Source: Crocinitomicaceae bacterium (GTDB lineage Bacteria; Bacteroidota; Bacteroidia; Flavobacteriales_D; Crocinitomicaceae). Taken from it: 8,567 nt of DNA. A model generated the notes under the pieces. That model ran no database searches. It saw only the letters and a list, made by a program, of their open reading frames with translations, and had not been told where the DNA came from. The stretch spans positions 1 through 8,567 of the forward strand of contig NZQU01000044.1 of assembly GCA_002696025.1 (NCBI GenBank). The letters run 5' to 3'. This document shows positions 6,328 to 8,567 of this stretch, in pieces (the first letter of the stretch is position 1; each line of letters opens with the position of its first letter). Both the position numbers and the translations under genes were made by a program.

Positions 6328-7005
6328 ATGAAAAGGTTTCTTTTGATTTTCTTTTTAATGGCAATTCTTTTTTCAAGTGTTCTCATTGCTTACTTTCTAA
6401 ATACCAATGCTATTAAAAAAAGAAAAGAGCAAATTAAAGTCATAAATCCTATTGATTTGCCGTCGGAAATGGTAGACCCAAGCCTTATTAATGTTGGGGT
6501 TGGACACAAAATAAAACCTTTTAAGTTTACAAATCAGTATAACGAATTAATTGAACTTAAAGAAGTTGAAGAATGTGTGTTTGTTGCTGAATATTTTTTC
6601 ACTACCTGCCCTACCATTTGCCCAATAATGAACAAGCAAATGCAAAGGGTTCAAAAGTATTTTACAAATGAAAAACAATTTAAAATCTTAAGTTTTACTG
6701 TTCACCCAGAAGTAGATACCGTTGAACAGCTTTTGAGATATGCTAAAAAACACAATGCTGTTAAAAATCAATGGCATTTTTTAACTGGATCAAAGAAGCA
6801 ACTTTATGAGAGTGCTCGAAAATCTTTTTTCCTATTAAAACCAGCTGAAGTTAAAAACCAAGGAGATGTTGGAAGTGATTTTATTCACACCAATAACTTT
6901 GTTTTAGTTGATAAATTTTTACAAATAAGAGGATATTATGATGGTACAAATCCTAAAGAAATTGATAAACTTATTCGTGATGCAGAGAATTTAATAACTG
7001 AATAG
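6328..7005 (+). CDS. SCO1/SenC family copper-binding or thioredoxin-fold protein
   Basis: This 225-residue protein is anchored by one N-terminal membrane span (about 3-24), with the remainder outside the cytoplasmic membrane. It has the SCO signature TTCPTICPIM (92-101), giving the CxxxC copper ligands Cys94 and Cys98, and the third ligand His187 in SDFIHTNNF (183-191). LSFTVHPEVDT (121-131) and LVDKFLQIRGYYDGT (193-207) are further landmarks of the thioredoxin-like SCO fold. SCO proteins deliver copper to the CuA site of cytochrome c oxidase subunit II or act as thiol reductases. All three metal ligands are present, so copper binding is likely. No oxidase gene is nearby, so the partner is unknown. 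It is the last gene of the rightward run, 5 bases after the methyltransferase stop, and its stop lies 2 bases from that of the convergent YgiQ-family gene. Confidence 0.92.
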   Translation: MKRFLLIFFLMAILFSSVLIAYFLNTNAIKKRKEQIKVINPIDLPSEMVDPSLINVGVGHKIKPFKFTNQYNELIELKEVEECVFVAEYFFTTCPTICPIMNKQMQRVQKYFTNEKQFKILSFTVHPEVDTVEQLLRYAKKHNAVKNQWHFLTGSKKQLYESARKSFFLLKPAEVKNQGDVGSDFIHTNNFVLVDKFLQIRGYYDGTNPKEIDKLIRDAENLITE

Positions 7006-7007
7006 CT

Positions 7008-8567
7008 TCATCTCCTTCTCTTGCGCTGTGCCTCTAACCATTTCGGTGTCTTGTGTGACTTTTGGTTCTGCCCTGAGTCACCTAACAATCGATAAGTGAG
7101 TTCTTTGTTGTTTATTTTACTTAACCTTCCCTTTATCCATTTGTGATTTTCTCTTTTATACCAGAAAAAATATCTGTTTTGGTCCTTCTTTTCCTCTTTT
7201 GTTTTTACGGTTTTATATGGTTTCAAAGTATATGGATGAACACCAGCATAGTAGATCACTGTTGCTACAGTCATTGGTGTTGGGGTGAAATCCTGAACTT
7301 GTTCTAATTTGAATCCCATTTCTTTTGTCTCTGCAGCTAAATTAGCCATGTCTTCATCTTCGCATCCAGGATGAGAAGAAATAAAATATGGAATTAAGGG
7401 TTGATTTAAATTATGTTTTTTTGAAATCGCATCGTATTTCTCTTTAAACTTATGAAAGTGCTTAAATGATGGTTTTCTCATGACACGAAGAGTGTTGTCA
7501 GAAGTATGTTCCGGAGCAACCTTTAGCCTGCCACTAATATGTCTTGTGATTACTTGTTCAAGGTATTCATCATGATTATTATCTTCATTGTTTTTGTTAA
7601 AATCATCAACCAACAAATCATATCTTATTCCGGAGCCAACAAAAGCTTTTTTCACTTTTTCATGTGCATCAACTTTTTTATAAATCTCCGTCATGGGCTT
7701 ATGAGAAGTGTCAAGATTTGAACACACTACAGGGTGAATACAACTTGGTGATGAGCACTTTTCGCAAATAGACTCATCTTTTCCCTTCATTTTATACATA
7801 TTGGCAGATGGGCCACCCAAATCTGAAATATACCCCTTGAAATCCGCCAATGAAGTTACCTTGTCAACCTCGTCTAATATAGATTTTTCACTTCTAGAGG
7901 CAATAAATTTTCCTTGATGAGCGGAAATAGTACAAAAACTACATCCTCCAAAACACCCTCGATGCATATTAATTGAAAACTTAATCATTTCATATGCAGG
8001 AATATTTCCTCTCTTATTATATCTTGGATGAGGTAATCTTGTATAATTTAAATCAAAAGATCTGTCTATTTCCCCCTCTGTCATTGTTTTATAGGGAGGG
8101 TTTATTACCAATCGTTTGTTTTTTACCGCTTGTATAAGTCTGTTTGCCTGCCATTTATTAGATTCGACCTCTATTATTTTAAAATTTGAAGCGTACTTTA
8201 TTTTATCCTCTAAACAATTTTCGTGGCTATTCAACTCTAGTGTTACCCAGTTTTTGTTTTTAGGAACCTCAATGCTTTTATCTTGTAAAAACGCAACTTG
8301 TTTAATTGTATTTAAATTAGAAAAAGGAACGCCTTTCTTTAAAAGTCTTAATATTTCACGCAATGGCTGATCCCCCATACCATAAACCAAAAGATCAGCG
8401 TTTGATTCTTCAAGAATAGTTGGCCTTAACTTATCCTCCCAATAATCATAATGAGTTACACGCCTAAGAGAAGCTTCGATACCACCAATCAAAACAGGTA
8501 TATCCGGAAACAACGACTTTAAAATATTGGTATAAACAACCGTAGCGTTATCAGGCCTAAACCCCGA
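7008..8567 (-). CDS. ygiQ: YgiQ family radical SAM protein (partial, N-terminus beyond right edge)
   Basis: The open frame continues to the last base of the window: the visible 519 residues begin with SGFRPDNATVVYTN and then SLFPDIPVLIGGIEASLRR, a typical internal YgiQ segment, so the N-terminal domain (probably about 100-130 residues) is missing. The leucine codon TTG at 8511-8513 is internal and not a start. Visible features, numbered from the edge, are YGMGDQP (62-68), the radical SAM cluster motif CFGGCSFC (Cys205, Cys209, Cys212) that binds the [4Fe-4S] cluster and SAM, the YISDLGGPSANMY block (246-258), and a second cysteine group (Cys268, Cys271, Cys276, Cys282) that may hold an extra metal site. 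The C-terminal part has DFTPTPMTVATVIYYAG and FFWYKRE, followed by a basic end (RKRRR). The family is widespread and its physiological reaction is not established to my knowledge. It is convergent with the SCO gene. Confidence 0.95.
   Translation of the reverse strand, partial: SGFRPDNATVVYTNILKSLFPDIPVLIGGIEASLRRVTHYDYWEDKLRPTILEESNADLLVYGMGDQPLREILRLLKKGVPFSNLNTIKQVAFLQDKSIEVPKNKNWVTLELNSHENCLEDKIKYASNFKIIEVESNKWQANRLIQAVKNKRLVINPPYKTMTEGEIDRSFDLNYTRLPHPRYNKRGNIPAYEMIKFSINMHRGCFGGCSFCTISAHQGKFIASRSEKSILDEVDKVTSLADFKGYISDLGGPSANMYKMKGKDESICEKCSSPSCIHPVVCSNLDTSHKPMTEIYKKVDAHEKVKKAFVGSGIRYDLLVDDFNKNNEDNNHDEYLEQVITRHISGRLKVAPEHTSDNTLRVMRKPSFKHFHKFKEKYDAISKKHNLNQPLIPYFISSHPGCEDEDMANLAAETKEMGFKLEQVQDFTPTPMTVATVIYYAGVHPYTLKPYKTVKTKEEKKDQNRYFFWYKRENHKWIKGRLSKINNKELTYRLLGDSGQNQKSHKTPKWLEAQRKRRR

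Noticed and set aside
8511..8513. TTG as a start codon of the YgiQ-family gene
   Set aside because: The frame stays open to the window edge and the upstream residues (SGFRPDNATVVYTN) match the conserved internal sequence of the family.

Overview
The window looks like chromosomal core sequence from a low-GC (roughly one third G+C) Bacteroidota, most likely a member of the Flavobacteriales. The evidence is a GldA-type ABC ATPase, a flavobacterial-style DnaK (phosphate loop ending GGGTHD, tail with EDVDFEDVE), a Bacteroidota-type membrane sensor kinase N-terminus, a TATATTTG box matching the TAnnTTTG -7 promoter element of this phylum, and weak ribosome-binding sites. Genus cannot be fixed from the sequence alone.

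Layout. The left part (1-4232) is all on the minus strand. In transcription order it holds dnaK, an intrinsic terminator, a GldA-like ATP-binding protein, uridine kinase (udk), and a sensor protein that runs off the left edge. The last two overlap by two bases (stop TGA, start TTG), so gldA-udk-sensor may be one transcription unit. A 195-base divergent intergenic region (4233-4427) separates dnaK from a plus-strand run of four closely spaced genes: a RidA-family deaminase, a small two-span membrane protein with TPR-like helices, a COG1092-like SAM methyltransferase and a SCO1/SenC copper/thioredoxin-fold protein (gaps of 2, 18 and 5 bases). This run meets the minus-strand YgiQ-family radical SAM gene tail to tail with only 2 bases between stop codons. 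The YgiQ gene runs off the right edge.

How the genes relate. No single pathway links them: protein folding (DnaK), pyrimidine salvage (Udk), membrane export or gliding-type ABC function (GldA-like), signal sensing (kinase N-terminus), reactive enamine or 2-aminomuconate deamination (RidA), RNA-type methylation (methyltransferase), copper or thiol handling (SCO) and radical SAM chemistry (YgiQ). The plus-strand run is probably one operon from its spacing, but its members have no obvious shared job.

I see no mobile element, CRISPR array, tRNA or rRNA, toxin-antitoxin pair, phage gene or defence system. This is mostly ordinary housekeeping sequence. The points worth a second look are the shortened C-terminus of the GldA-like protein, the repeats in the dnaK/ridA intergenic region, the uncharacterised membrane TPR protein inside the four-gene run, and a RidA subtype that resembles kynurenine-pathway deaminases but sits away from other such genes.
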